Below are positions 31,722 to 40,360 of a stretch of DNA of 64,000 nt, piece by piece; the first letter of the stretch is position 1; each line of letters begins with the position of its first letter. A model generated the notes under the pieces. That model was not told the DNA's origin. It searched no databases and saw only the letters and a program-made list of their open reading frames with translations. Both the position numbers and the translations under genes were made by a program. Source of the stretch: Bacteroidales bacterium UBA5226 (GTDB taxonomy: Bacteria > Bacteroidota > Bacteroidia > Bacteroidales > UBA932); assembly GCA_002409325.1 (NCBI GenBank), contig DHUU01000008.1:1-64000 (forward strand), written 5' to 3'.

Positions 31722-32213
31722 ATGGAACAGATGGAAAACATAAGACTGAAGGTAGCGGTAAAGACATTTTCACAAGGGACATATGAGAATGCATTCTGTT
31801 TGGACAAGAATTTTTTTGCATCGTTCCAAAATACAGAAATACTGGATGCTGAGCTGAGTACGAAAATACAAATTTGCAGGATAGAGGAACAGGAACCCAT
31901 CATCACTGTGACAGTGTCGGGAACTGTGGTTGTTTTGTGCGACAGGTGCCTGGACCGACTGGTTGTCCCTGTTTCTTTTGAGAGCAAATTGGATAATGAG
32001 GAGACCCTAGAATGCCGGAATGATTTTACCGGTCAGATGGATTTTACGCAATACGTATACGATAACATATGTCTTGCCATTCCAATCAGGCGTTTTCATG
32101 AACCAGAAAAAGACTGTGACCAGGAAATGCTCCGCATCTGGAAACAACGATCCGTTCAGGAAAAACACCAGGATGACGGATTATTTACCAGTTTGGCGGA
32201 TTTTATGAAATAA
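31722..32213 (+). CDS. yceD: YceD/DUF177 family protein
   Basis: 163 residues. The family is almost always found just upstream of rpmF, as here (23-base gap), and is linked to 23S rRNA or large-subunit assembly. Seen: the conserved core V-V-V-L-C-D-R-C-L-D (C-x2-C) near residues 65-75 and an acidic middle region. An in-frame ATG at 31731 is an alternative start. Confidence 0.88.
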   Translation: MEQMENIRLKVAVKTFSQGTYENAFCLDKNFFASFQNTEILDAELSTKIQICRIEEQEPIITVTVSGTVVVLCDRCLDRLVVPVSFESKLDNEETLECRNDFTGQMDFTQYVYDNICLAIPIRRFHEPEKDCDQEMLRIWKQRSVQEKHQDDGLFTSLADFMK

Positions 32214-32236
32214 TAATTTTTATAAGTTAACGAGAT

Positions 32237-32419
32237 ATGGCACATCCAAAACACAAGACTTCAAAACAGAGAAGAGACAAACGAAGAACCCACTATAAAT
32301 TGGAAACTCCCACACTGGCAGCCTGTTCAAACTGCGGAGCCGCCGTCATGTACCACAGGGTGTGTCCGGAATGTGGTTATTACCGTGGACGTCAGATCCT
32401 TCAAAAGACTGTTGTCTGA
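32237..32419 (+). CDS. rpmF: 50S ribosomal protein L32
   Basis: 60 residues. Begins M-A-H-P-K-H-K-T-S-K-Q-R-R-D-K-R-R, with the zinc motif C-x2-C (C-S-N-C) and C-x2-C (C-P-E-C) intact, so this is the zinc-binding form. Follows yceD in the usual order; tRNA-Arg begins 17 bases after the stop. Confidence 0.97.
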   Translation: MAHPKHKTSKQRRDKRRTHYKLETPTLAACSNCGAAVMYHRVCPECGYYRGRQILQKTVV

Positions 32420-32436
32420 TCACAACTGAAAGGTTT

Positions 32437-32511
32437 GGCCCTATAGTTCAAGGGATAGAACGGAAGTTTCCTAAACTTCAAATCCAGGTTCGAGTCCTGG
32501 TGGGGCTACCA
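32437..32511 (+). tRNA. tRNA-Arg, anticodon CCT
   Basis: Cloverleaf: acceptor GGCCCTA/TGGGGCT (a G-T and a T-G wobble), D-stem GTTC/GAAC, anticodon stem GAAGT/ACTTC with loop TTCCTAA (anticodon CCT, reads AGG), T-stem CCAGG/CCTGG with loop TTCGAGT, discriminator A at 32508 and encoded CCA at 32509-32511. No -7 box lies between it and rpmF, so it is probably made by processing of the rpmF transcript. Confidence 0.93.
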
Positions 32512-32543
32512 CAATAACTAAGTCCCACTATAATTCCATAATT

Positions 32544-33119
32544 ATGAATTCAATAAAAGGAACAAGAACCGAAAAAAACCTTCTTGACGCTTTTGCCGGA
32601 GAATCACAGGCTCGCAACCGTTATACTTTTTTTGCCTCTGCGGCCAAAAAAGAAGGATTTGAACAAATTGCCGGTGTGTTTGAAGAAACCGCCAACCAGG
32701 AAAAAGAACACGCCAAACGCTTTTTTAAGTTTCTGGAAGGGGGTATGATCGAGATTACATCCAGATACCCTGCCGGAATGATTGGCACTACAGCCGAAAA
32801 TCTGCAGGCTGCCGCTGAAGGAGAACACGAGGAACACGCTGTATTGTATCCCGAGTTTGCTAAAATTGCAGCAGAAGAAGGATTCCCCAAAATTGCCGCT
32901 ACTTTTCTTGCTATTGCTTCCGTTGAGGCTGAACACGAGGCCCGTTACCGCAAATTGCTGGAGAGGGTAGAAAGCGGAAACTATTTTGAAAGGGATGAAG
33001 AGATTGTATGGCAGTGCCGCAATTGCGGGTACATTACAAAAGGTAAAAAGGCCCCCGAAGTTTGCCCTGCCTGCCTGCATGCCAAAGCTTTTTTTGAACA
33101 GAAAAAAGAGAATTATTGA
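32544..33119 (+). CDS. rbr: Rubrerythrin
   Basis: 191 residues. Peroxide-reducing diiron enzyme of anaerobes. The four-helix part has the iron ligands (G-E-S-Q-A, E-K-E-H, G-E-H-E-E-H and E-A-E-H) and the C-terminal rubredoxin-like domain has C-R-N-C-G and C-P-A-C-L-H. Full length. It follows tRNA-Arg by 32 bases with no clear promoter, and its 3' end is close to hydF. Confidence 0.95.
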   Translation: MNSIKGTRTEKNLLDAFAGESQARNRYTFFASAAKKEGFEQIAGVFEETANQEKEHAKRFFKFLEGGMIEITSRYPAGMIGTTAENLQAAAEGEHEEHAVLYPEFAKIAAEEGFPKIAATFLAIASVEAEHEARYRKLLERVESGNYFERDEEIVWQCRNCGYITKGKKAPEVCPACLHAKAFFEQKKENY

Positions 33120-33127
33120 TATTATCC

Positions 33128-34330
33128 ATGGCAACACGCCCGCAGATTGGGATTTTTGGCCGTCGAAACGCCGGTAAAAGTTCCCTGATCAATGTGTTGT
33201 CCGGTCAGAATGTGGCCATTGTATCGGATATTCCCGGCACAACCACCGACCCCGTTCGAAAGATCATTGAGATTCCTGCGCTGGGTCCTATTGTTCTGAT
33301 AGACACTGCCGGTATGGACGATACGGGGCTGCTGGGTGAAAAGAAGGTATTGCGCAGCCGACAGGTTATTGCTCAGGTCAACCTGGCCATCCTTATCTTC
33401 ACAGGGAACTTTCTGGGCGAATACGAAAAAAATCTGATGGAGGACTTCCGGTTACAGGAAGTCCCTTTTTTATTATTGCACAATATGTCTGACAAAGTGC
33501 CGCTGGACCCTGAAATTGAAGAGGAGATCACCCGCGGATATGGTGCAGACATAATTGATTTCAGCTGCAAGGATCCCCATAATTCAGAACAACTCATTGC
33601 CCTGATTTCAAAGAATCTGGGACCTTCTCCATTCAGAACACAACCTATGCTGGAAGGATTAGTCAGGGAAAACGACCAGGTAGTACTGGTCTGTTCCACT
33701 GATTCAGAAGCACCGGAAGGGCGCCTGATCCTGCCCCAGGTTCAGGTGATTAGGGAAATTCTCGATCGCAGGGCTATATCTGTTGTCCTGCAGGTAACCC
33801 AACTGGCGTCATGGTTTAACAAAATTAAAACAGGTGAACGGGAAAGACCGGTCCTTGTGATAACAGACAGCCAGTTATTTGGCAGCGTAGAACAACACAT
33901 TCCGCAAGAACAGCCGCTAACCGGTTTCAGCATACTGCTGTCACGCACTAAAGGAGACTTCGGGGTATGTCTTGAAGGCACAAAAACCATCGACAGGCTC
34001 AGGGACGGAGACCACATACTTCTTTTGGAATCATGCAGTCATCACAGCACCTGTGATGATATCGGCAGGGTAAAGCTCCCCGGATTATTAAAACGTTATA
34101 CCGGAAAGGAGCTCCTGTTTGAAATGATATCCGGCCTGGATGTTCCGGCCAATCCACTAAACCATTATGCACTTGTCATACAATGCGGGGGGTGTATGAT
34201 CACCCACAGACAGGTGCTGGCCAGAATACGTGAAGCCCTTAAAGCAGGTGTCCCCGTAAGCAATTACGGGATGGCTATTGCCTACACCAGGGGAATTTTC
34301 GATAGAGCAACCCGCCCTTTACTATTTTAA
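33128..34330 (+). CDS. hydF: [FeFe]-hydrogenase maturation GTPase HydF
   Basis: 400 residues from ATG 33128; a TTG at 33116 in the same frame is not needed. HydF holds and delivers the diiron subcluster to [FeFe]-hydrogenase. N-terminal GTPase with G-R-R-N-A-G-K-S-S (Walker A), I-D-T-A-G-M and G-T-T-T-D; C-terminal iron-sulfur ligands C-S-H and, about 50 residues on, C-G-G-C. HydE and HydG are not in the window although they often lie beside hydF, so they must be elsewhere or absent. Confidence 0.93.
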   Translation: MATRPQIGIFGRRNAGKSSLINVLSGQNVAIVSDIPGTTTDPVRKIIEIPALGPIVLIDTAGMDDTGLLGEKKVLRSRQVIAQVNLAILIFTGNFLGEYEKNLMEDFRLQEVPFLLLHNMSDKVPLDPEIEEEITRGYGADIIDFSCKDPHNSEQLIALISKNLGPSPFRTQPMLEGLVRENDQVVLVCSTDSEAPEGRLILPQVQVIREILDRRAISVVLQVTQLASWFNKIKTGERERPVLVITDSQLFGSVEQHIPQEQPLTGFSILLSRTKGDFGVCLEGTKTIDRLRDGDHILLLESCSHHSTCDDIGRVKLPGLLKRYTGKELLFEMISGLDVPANPLNHYALVIQCGGCMITHRQVLARIREALKAGVPVSNYGMAIAYTRGIFDRATRPLLF

Positions 34331-34352
34331 TTCAACCAAATATCATAAAAAT

Positions 34353-35003
34353 ATGAAACGTTTGTTTGTACTTGTATTATTCAGCTCCTGTTTTTTTATA
34401 TCCCTGGCTAAGGAACAAAACAGACAACCGGTAAGACCGGATGCAGTTTTCCTTGGTAATTCAATAACTCAGAACTGGAGAAATTTTCATCCGGACTTCT
34501 TTACCTTAAATAATTATGTCGGAAAAGGCATAGGAGGAGAAGTTACTTCACAAATGCTGAACCGCTTCAGACAAGATGTTTTAGGGCTGGAACCCTGCGT
34601 GGTGGTGATTCTGGCCGGCACCAATGACATAGCCCAGAATCAGGGATATGTAACCCACAGGCAAATCATGGACAATATTGCCTCCATGGCCGATCTGGCA
34701 AGATTTCACAATATCCGGGTAATTCTCTGTTCTGTTCTTCCGGCGGAAATGTACCTCTGGCGGTCAGAGGAATTCAATCGGGAGGTACTTCCCGGCCAGG
34801 CTATACAGAGGCTCAATGATATGATCCGGCAATATGCCCTTGAGAATGATTGTGAATATGTGGATTTCTGGACGCCTATGTCCAACGGTAAGGGTGGAAT
34901 GAAAGAAGAACTTTCTTCCGACGGGGTTCATCCTCACCCCGATGCCTATTTTATCATGGAAGAACTAGTGACTCCGGTGATACGCAGGTTATGCGGGCAG
35001 TAA
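34353..35003 (+). CDS. Secreted SGNH/GDSL-type esterase
   Basis: 216 residues from ATG 34353, with a signal peptide (about 1-19, ending S-L-A). All four SGNH blocks are present: G-N-S-I-T (Ser nucleophile), G-I-G-G (Gly), A-G-T-N-D (Asn) and S-S-D-G-V-H-P-H (Asp and His). It resembles the acetylhydrolase-like group acting on sugar or glycan esters in Bacteroidota. The last 58 bases overlap mnmD on the other strand. Confidence 0.88.
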   Translation: MKRLFVLVLFSSCFFISLAKEQNRQPVRPDAVFLGNSITQNWRNFHPDFFTLNNYVGKGIGGEVTSQMLNRFRQDVLGLEPCVVVILAGTNDIAQNQGYVTHRQIMDNIASMADLARFHNIRVILCSVLPAEMYLWRSEEFNREVLPGQAIQRLNDMIRQYALENDCEYVDFWTPMSNGKGGMKEELSSDGVHPHPDAYFIMEELVTPVIRRLCGQ

Positions 35004-35758
35004 ACAGCCCTCAGGATATGCCGCTTTTTCCCTGTCCCCTCTAACCTTTCTATTACGAATCCCGATTCACGCAAAACATGCTTGAAACTGCCCCTGCAAC
35101 AATAAGTGGTAAGAACAGCGTTTTTTTGCAGGGAGGGTGTGATGCCGTCAATTATTTCGCTGGTCCACAGCTCCGGCTGAACAGCAGGTGAGAAAGGATC
35201 ATAATAGACTATCTGAATTTTCTGTGCCGGATGGTAGCCAATCAAGTCCCCTTCATGTTTGAGCATAGTGAAACCTTGTGCGGCCCGGAATGGCATTCCC
35301 CACTTTCCCCGGTGGATGTTCCGGAAAAATTCCATTTCCTGCTCTGAATCGGTATAAACAAGCTGTTGGATGATACTTTCAGGTAATGGGAATTTTTCAA
35401 CCGTTTCATAATATATGCTGGTGGATTCAGGAAAAAGGCCTGAAAGCATTTCCCTGTAGGTCAATAAGGCATTGAGTCCCGTTCCAAATCCAACATCCAG
35501 TATATGAACCGTTTGAGACAATGAACCTTCCTCTGCATTTCTTTGGGCAAAATAACGCAGTCCGTTCCTGATATACACGTGTAGCGATTCCTGTAGGGCG
35601 CCTGAAATGGAATGGTATGTTTCATCCCACATTCCACGGATTGTAGGAGAACCATCTTCGGTAACAATAACCTGGTAGGAGGATTCATCAAAAAAGCCGT
35701 CCTTGTGGGGACAGCTTTTTGTTGCGTGCTGCTCGGTGTTACTTCTTGCGGTCGCCAT
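34946..35758 (-). CDS. mnmD: tRNA 5-(aminomethyl)-2-thiouridine methyltransferase MnmD
   Basis: 270 residues. Methyltransferase half of MnmC found as a stand-alone enzyme; it methylates nm5s2U34 in certain tRNAs. Seen: H-I-L-D-V-G-F-G-T-G-L-N-A (SAM site) and V-Y-Y-D-P-F-S-P-A-V-Q-P-E-L-W-T, the family signature. No FAD oxidoreductase half. The start overlaps the end of rpmE2 by 20 bases, so the two are cotranscribed; an internal start after 35738 would avoid the overlap. Confidence 0.9.
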   Translation of the reverse strand: MATARSNTEQHATKSCPHKDGFFDESSYQVIVTEDGSPTIRGMWDETYHSISGALQESLHVYIRNGLRYFAQRNAEEGSLSQTVHILDVGFGTGLNALLTYREMLSGLFPESTSIYYETVEKFPLPESIIQQLVYTDSEQEMEFFRNIHRGKWGMPFRAAQGFTMLKHEGDLIGYHPAQKIQIVYYDPFSPAVQPELWTSEIIDGITPSLQKNAVLTTYCCRGSFKHVLRESGFVIERLEGTGKKRHILRAVYCPHNLRITGVTSSSMIK

Positions 35759-35990
35759 AGCGGCTTCTGAATTTATCTACACGGCCTGCAGTGTCTACAA
35801 GCTTCATCTTTCCTGTATAGAAAGGATGGGACGTATTGGATATTTCAAGTTTGTACAATGGGTACTCGACGCCTTCCAGCGTGATGGTCTCTTTGGCATT
35901 GACACAGGAACGTGTTACGAACACATAGTCATTGGACATATCTTTGAAAGCAACAAGCCTGTAGGTTTCCGGGTGTATTCCTTGTTTCAT
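35739..35990 (-). CDS. rpmE2: 50S ribosomal protein L31 type B
   Basis: 83 residues from ATG 35990 (M-K-Q-G-I-H-P-E-T-Y-R); the upstream frame to 36056 begins before the -7 box and is rejected. Type B form: it lacks the C-x2-C zinc motifs and has a single Cys. The S-H-P-F-Y-T-G motif of the family is present. Zinc-independent L31 is usually used under zinc limitation, but in Bacteroidales it is often the only copy. Confidence 0.95.
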   Translation of the reverse strand: MKQGIHPETYRLVAFKDMSNDYVFVTRSCVNAKETITLEGVEYPLYKLEISNTSHPFYTGKMKLVDTAGRVDKFRSRYGDRKK

Positions 35991-36026
35991 CTTATGAGTT
36001 ATTATAATTTCCTGTAAAACGGGCTG

Positions 36027-36057
36027 CAAAGGTACGCATTTTTTTGGCTCAACCAAA
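36027..36057 (-). promoter_or_regulatory. Exact promoter of rpmE2
   Basis: On the reverse strand TTTG (36054-36057), 19 bases, then TACCTTTG (36027-36034). The -33 element abuts the glmM stop. It reads into the leader of rpmE2 at 35990. Confidence 0.85.
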
Positions 36058-37458
36058 TTATAATGAGAGCAAAGATATCATTTCAGAGGCCAGCTCTTCT
36101 GCGCCTGTTTTATCGGGAGCCTCACTGTATAGGCGCAGGATCGGTTCCGTATTTGATTTACGAAGGCTAACCCACTTCTTTTCATTCTCAAAATCCAGAC
36201 GCAATCCGTCCACGTTGTTAACTGTTGCAGCGGGAAATGCTTTTGTGATACGGCCAAACAGATCTTCTATAGTAACTTCTTCTTTCAGATCAACACGATT
36301 TTTACTCATATGGTAGGCAGGGTAGGAATTTCTGAGCTGAGTCATGGATTCTTCTTTTTCTGCCAATAGCGAGAGGAACAGGGCAGTCCCGATGAGCGCG
36401 TCCCGGCCGTAATGAAGCGAAGGCAGGATGACCCCTCCATTGCCTTCTCCGCCAATCACACTCCCGGTGCGTTTCATTTCCTCTACCACATTCACTTCTC
36501 CTACAGCTGACGCTGAATAGGTGCCGTGGTATTTTTGGGTAATGTCTTTCAGAGCACGGGTAGAGGACAGATTGGATACCGTATGCTGCTTTTTCCCCGG
36601 ACAGAGTGTGGCATATTTTTCCAGCACATAGTCTGCACAGGCCACCAGGGTGTATTCCTCGCCAAACATGCTTCCATCCTGGCAAACAAGTGCCAGCCGG
36701 TCCACATCCGGATCTACCGATATGCCCAGTGTGGCTTTTCTGGCCACCATTTCTGATGACAGATCGGTCAGGTGATGTGGCAGTGGTTCGGGATTGTGGG
36801 CAAAGTTTCCGGTTGGTTCACAATGGATCTTGTAGCAAGTCACCCCCAGTGCTTCCAGGAGTTTTGGCATGATCACTCCTCCGACCGAATTGATCCCGTC
36901 CAGGACTGCGCTGAATCCTGAACGGTAAATGGCTTCTACATTTACGAGCGGATGGTTAAGGATGGCTTCTATGTGTTTATCCGTAAAATCATCAGTGATA
37001 TAGGTGCCCAGACCATCCACCCCCTGATACAGCAGGGTTTCTTCCCGCGTGATTTCCAGCATCCTTGCACCCTGTCGTGCATTTAGGAATTCTCCGTTGG
37101 AGTCCAGCAATTTAAGTGCGTTCCATTCCCTTGGATTGTGGCTGGCTGTGATAATGATCCCCCCCGATGCTTTTAAAAACAGAACGGCCATTTCTGTTGT
37201 GGGGGTACTGGCCAGTCCTATGTCCACAACATCCATCCCGCAGGCACGCAAAGTCCCGCAGACCAGCTCCCGTACCATGTCTCCCGAAAGACGCGCATCG
37301 CGGCCTACAACAATAGTATGGGGAGCAGGGCCGCTCTGCTCAACAATGAGCCTGGCGTAAGCCGAGGTAAAGCGGACAATGTCCAAAGGAGAAAGGGATA
37401 CTCCAGGCAAACCGCCTATGGTACCCCTTATCCCCGAGATGGATTGAATAAGGCTCAT
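36058..37458 (-). CDS. glmM: Phosphoglucosamine mutase / phosphomannomutase family
   Basis: 466 residues. Interconverts hexosamine or hexose 6- and 1-phosphates, feeding peptidoglycan. Seen: the phosphoserine loop T-A-S-H-N-P, metal loop D-P-D-V-D-R-L, sugar loop G-E-G-N-G-G and phosphate loop R-K-S-N-T-E-P. GlmM is favoured over phosphomannomutase by the T-A-S-H-N-P and E-G-N-G-G forms, but not certain. It lies only 3 bases after the V-ATPase K gene in the same direction, so it is the last gene of that transcript. Confidence 0.9.
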   Translation of the reverse strand: MSLIQSISGIRGTIGGLPGVSLSPLDIVRFTSAYARLIVEQSGPAPHTIVVGRDARLSGDMVRELVCGTLRACGMDVVDIGLASTPTTEMAVLFLKASGGIIITASHNPREWNALKLLDSNGEFLNARQGARMLEITREETLLYQGVDGLGTYITDDFTDKHIEAILNHPLVNVEAIYRSGFSAVLDGINSVGGVIMPKLLEALGVTCYKIHCEPTGNFAHNPEPLPHHLTDLSSEMVARKATLGISVDPDVDRLALVCQDGSMFGEEYTLVACADYVLEKYATLCPGKKQHTVSNLSSTRALKDITQKYHGTYSASAVGEVNVVEEMKRTGSVIGGEGNGGVILPSLHYGRDALIGTALFLSLLAEKEESMTQLRNSYPAYHMSKNRVDLKEEVTIEDLFGRITKAFPAATVNNVDGLRLDFENEKKWVSLRKSNTEPILRLYSEAPDKTGAEELASEMISLLSL

Positions 37459-37461
37459 GGT

Positions 37462-37920
37462 TTAGCTGGGCATAGCCAGGAAGGACGCGGCAAAGGCCAG
37501 GATGGCGTACAGTTCTGGGAACACGGCCAGAACCAGGGTTTTGCTGAATACGTTATGTCCGTTGCTCATTTCCACTACCCCGTTGGCAGCGATCTGAGCT
37601 TGCTTGATGGCTGATATAAGACCCACAACGCCCATGGCCAAACCAGCTGCCAATACAGCTAATGCCTGGTTCATGGTTAGTACTCCGTTCAAATTGTTAA
37701 TGGCTCCCAGGTTCAGGAAAAATGCAGCGAAACCGTACAGTCCCTGGGTCGAAGCCAAGGCGCTCAAGATCATTGCAGATCCAAAAATGTTAGGATTCTT
37801 TTTCATGGCTGAGACGGTGGCATTTCCTGCCAGTACAGTTCCCACAGCACTTCCGACTCCGGAGGGGATCAACATAAGTGCTATACCTACATAGGCTAAA
37901 ATTAATGGTAATGTGTTCAT
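37462..37920 (-). CDS. ntpK: V-type ATPase proteolipid subunit K
   Basis: 152 residues, four membrane helices in two hairpins: the ion-carrying rotor subunit. The ligands known in Enterococcus hirae NtpK for Na+ (L61, T64, Q65, Q110, E139) line up with L55, T58, Q59, Q107 and E136, with the same L-x-x-T-Q-G-L-Y-G-F local sequence. This predicts Na+ rather than H+ coupling. It follows subunit I by 33 bases. Confidence 0.93.
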   Translation of the reverse strand: MNTLPLILAYVGIALMLIPSGVGSAVGTVLAGNATVSAMKKNPNIFGSAMILSALASTQGLYGFAAFFLNLGAINNLNGVLTMNQALAVLAAGLAMGVVGLISAIKQAQIAANGVVEMSNGHNVFSKTLVLAVFPELYAILAFAASFLAMPS

Positions 37921-37953
37921 AATAAATTGACTAATTTTAAAATATTGTATTGA

Positions 37954-39750
37954 TTATTCTTTTATTTTCAACGGTTTGTATTCGCGTCCGCCGCCGGTGA
38001 AACCTGCATTTTTGTAAAATTCCACAAAAGTCAGACGCATAGGGTGAACAAAGGCGCCCAGTGCACTTAGCCCTAAAACCAGGGCGTGTCCGAAAAGCAG
38101 GAGTACAATACCCAGTAGCCATCCAATATAGGGTACTGACATTATACTCATTGCCAAGGTGTTGACAACCATCCCTAAAATACCACCAGAGGTGCCAAGA
38201 CCAAAAAGACGTATATAGGAAAGCATATCCCCAAAGATACCGGTGATATCGTACATTGCCCATATGCCCTTTCCAAAACGCTTATATACAGGTCCTTCTG
38301 GTTTTGAAAACAGCACGATAAGGGAAATGCTCAGCACAAGCATGGCTGTTGATACGGGTTTTGGCATGTTAAGATTCTCTACCATTGTGGAAGCGTAGGC
38401 GATGGTCGCCCATACAATGAGTATTGCCCAGCCAAAGGGTGCCATACCATGCTGCCAGCCTTTTCTTGTGATGGAGTCGATACCTGTTAGTATGCGGGCA
38501 AAAACTATTTGGAATAAGCCAAAGAGAATGGCAAACCAAAACATTTTCATGTCGTTGAACTGGAAGAAAAAATCCTGGTTTTTTGTGACAGAAGGAAAAA
38601 GATCAACAACTTTCATTCCAAACAAACTACCCGGCAGGGCGGCCATGATGACTGATCCCAGTCCCAGGAAAAAAGCAAGGTTAAGGTATCCCTTCATTTT
38701 TGGAAGGAAAATCCTGCCTAACAATCCAACAAGGATGAGCAGGAGCCCGTATCCCATGTCTCCCAGGCAAAAACCAAAGAATAGCATGTAGAACGGAGGA
38801 AAGTACGGGGTAAGATCCAACTCATCATAAACAGGCAGCATATACATCTGCCCAATGGGTTCGAAAAGGCTCGAAAACCATGAGTTCTTCAATTTTACGG
38901 GAGGATTATCGCTGGTTTCTGCCGGTGAACTTAAATAATAAAGGCTTTCCTTTTCCAGGAATAATTCCAGCTCCGTTGTCCTGTCTGTGGGAACGAATCC
39001 AGTCAAGAGATCAATATGGTCTTCAACTTGTTTTTCTGCCGAAGCTCCGGTCAGGTAAAGATCAAGTTTTGACGACAATTCGTTGGCATGTGATTTAAGT
39101 AACGAAATGTGGTCCGAAAGTATTTCCAAACGGGCAGTACACTGCTGCAGTTCAGCTTCTTTTTCATTAAGTTCTTCCCTTAGCACATTGCATGGAATAG
39201 CTGGAAATACAGCTTCATTTCCCCGAAATTCATAAGGTTCTCCCCGGACTTCCAGAACTATGTAGCTAATTTGCCTGTCTGTCCGTTCCAAAACAAACAA
39301 GGGATATTGTTTTTCCCATTCAGGGTCAAAATGGCGTACAGGCTGCATATAGGCGTGGATGGCATAACCCAGGTCCCGGATCTTTTCCACATCCTGTAAA
39401 GTGAAAGGTCCCCATGGCTCTGCTGCTTTGAGCTGATCGGATATAGAGTGTATTGTTGTTTTAAGGGATTCCCTGGTGGAGAACAACTCAGTCGCTTCTT
39501 TAAGCAGTGAATCACCATCGTCATGATAAGGCTCCGTTCTTTTGTCTTTTTTTTCTTTGGCAATCAGGCCGAGTTTGATGACGGTTTGATTGATATGCAA
39601 AAGTCTGTCTGTAAGATCTTTAGAATGTTGATCCACCGCTTTTTCATACCGGTTGATATCAACCATTCCCAAATCCTGCAACTTACTTAAAAAGTCCGGT
39701 GTCTGCTCACTAAGCAAAACAAAGGAATACTTTGTCATTTTGGTGATCAT
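37954..39750 (-). CDS. ntpI: V-type ATPase subunit I
   Basis: 598 residues. N-terminal cytosolic half (about 1-310) with helices, then about seven membrane helices forming the stator ion channel. Conserved C-terminal block F-G-H-A-L-V-L-G-L-S-A-L-G-A-F-V-H-P-M-R-L with the channel-type Arg, and Y-I-R-L-F-G. Overlaps subunit D by 4 bases. Confidence 0.92.
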   Translation of the reverse strand: MITKMTKYSFVLLSEQTPDFLSKLQDLGMVDINRYEKAVDQHSKDLTDRLLHINQTVIKLGLIAKEKKDKRTEPYHDDGDSLLKEATELFSTRESLKTTIHSISDQLKAAEPWGPFTLQDVEKIRDLGYAIHAYMQPVRHFDPEWEKQYPLFVLERTDRQISYIVLEVRGEPYEFRGNEAVFPAIPCNVLREELNEKEAELQQCTARLEILSDHISLLKSHANELSSKLDLYLTGASAEKQVEDHIDLLTGFVPTDRTTELELFLEKESLYYLSSPAETSDNPPVKLKNSWFSSLFEPIGQMYMLPVYDELDLTPYFPPFYMLFFGFCLGDMGYGLLLILVGLLGRIFLPKMKGYLNLAFFLGLGSVIMAALPGSLFGMKVVDLFPSVTKNQDFFFQFNDMKMFWFAILFGLFQIVFARILTGIDSITRKGWQHGMAPFGWAILIVWATIAYASTMVENLNMPKPVSTAMLVLSISLIVLFSKPEGPVYKRFGKGIWAMYDITGIFGDMLSYIRLFGLGTSGGILGMVVNTLAMSIMSVPYIGWLLGIVLLLFGHALVLGLSALGAFVHPMRLTFVEFYKNAGFTGGGREYKPLKIKE

Positions 39751-40349
39751 AGCTGCTCCTCCTCGTTCTGTTGACGTGTTTTAACAATCTTCTGGCTGGC
39801 TTTGGACAGCGTTTCCTCGTCTTCCATAAAACGCTTGATCTTACGGATGGCTTCCTCGTATCCGGGAATTTGAACTTTTTCGTAAAGATTTACCTTTTGT
39901 GTAGTTTTCTTGCGTGCAAAATCCAACTGATTTTTCTTCTCCAGGTAAATTTCACTTTCGATCCCAATCTGTGCCAGATCCTTCAGGATCTGTACCCCCT
40001 GGGCATACCACTGGGGCTGTGCGAAAAGGGAGAAAGGTTTTACTTCAAACAGCACTTTCCTGAGGGCAGGGGTCTTAATCCCGGCAATTTTTACCGTCTC
40101 AAGTTCCACATCTTTAACTGTAATCAGTCCCGGGGTAAATTCATTCCACAAGGCAGCCATATTCCTGTAGGAAGACAAAGATTTGTCCAGTTTTTCCAAT
40201 AACTCATCGGATCGGGCTTTGGCACGTTTTACCTCCATACGCAGGGCGCTTTCCTTGTTTTTCAGCGTAGGAAGGGCTCTCTGCCTGATCTTGAGCTGTT
40301 TCCCAAGAGCAGTCAGAGACGTTTTGTTAAACTGGTATTTAATGGCCAT
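39747..40349 (-). CDS. ntpD: V-type ATPase subunit D (central stalk)
   Basis: 200 residues, nearly all alpha-helical with charged coiled-coil character at both ends, as expected for the rotor shaft. Begins A-I-K-Y-Q-F-N-K-T-S-L. It stands between B and I in the usual Bacteroidales order. Confidence 0.92.
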   Translation of the reverse strand: MAIKYQFNKTSLTALGKQLKIRQRALPTLKNKESALRMEVKRAKARSDELLEKLDKSLSSYRNMAALWNEFTPGLITVKDVELETVKIAGIKTPALRKVLFEVKPFSLFAQPQWYAQGVQILKDLAQIGIESEIYLEKKNQLDFARKKTTQKVNLYEKVQIPGYEEAIRKIKRFMEDEETLSKASQKIVKTRQQNEEEQL

Positions 40350-40360
40350 AATGTTTTTCT

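Noticed and set aside
32604..33137. Reverse frame of 177 codons across rubrerythrin
   Set aside because: Shadow of rbr; its hydrophobic look comes from the reversed codons.
34900..34945. Weak GAAAG/CTTTC hairpin near the end of the SGNH gene
   Set aside because: A five-base AT-rich stem without a T-run is too weak to call a terminator.
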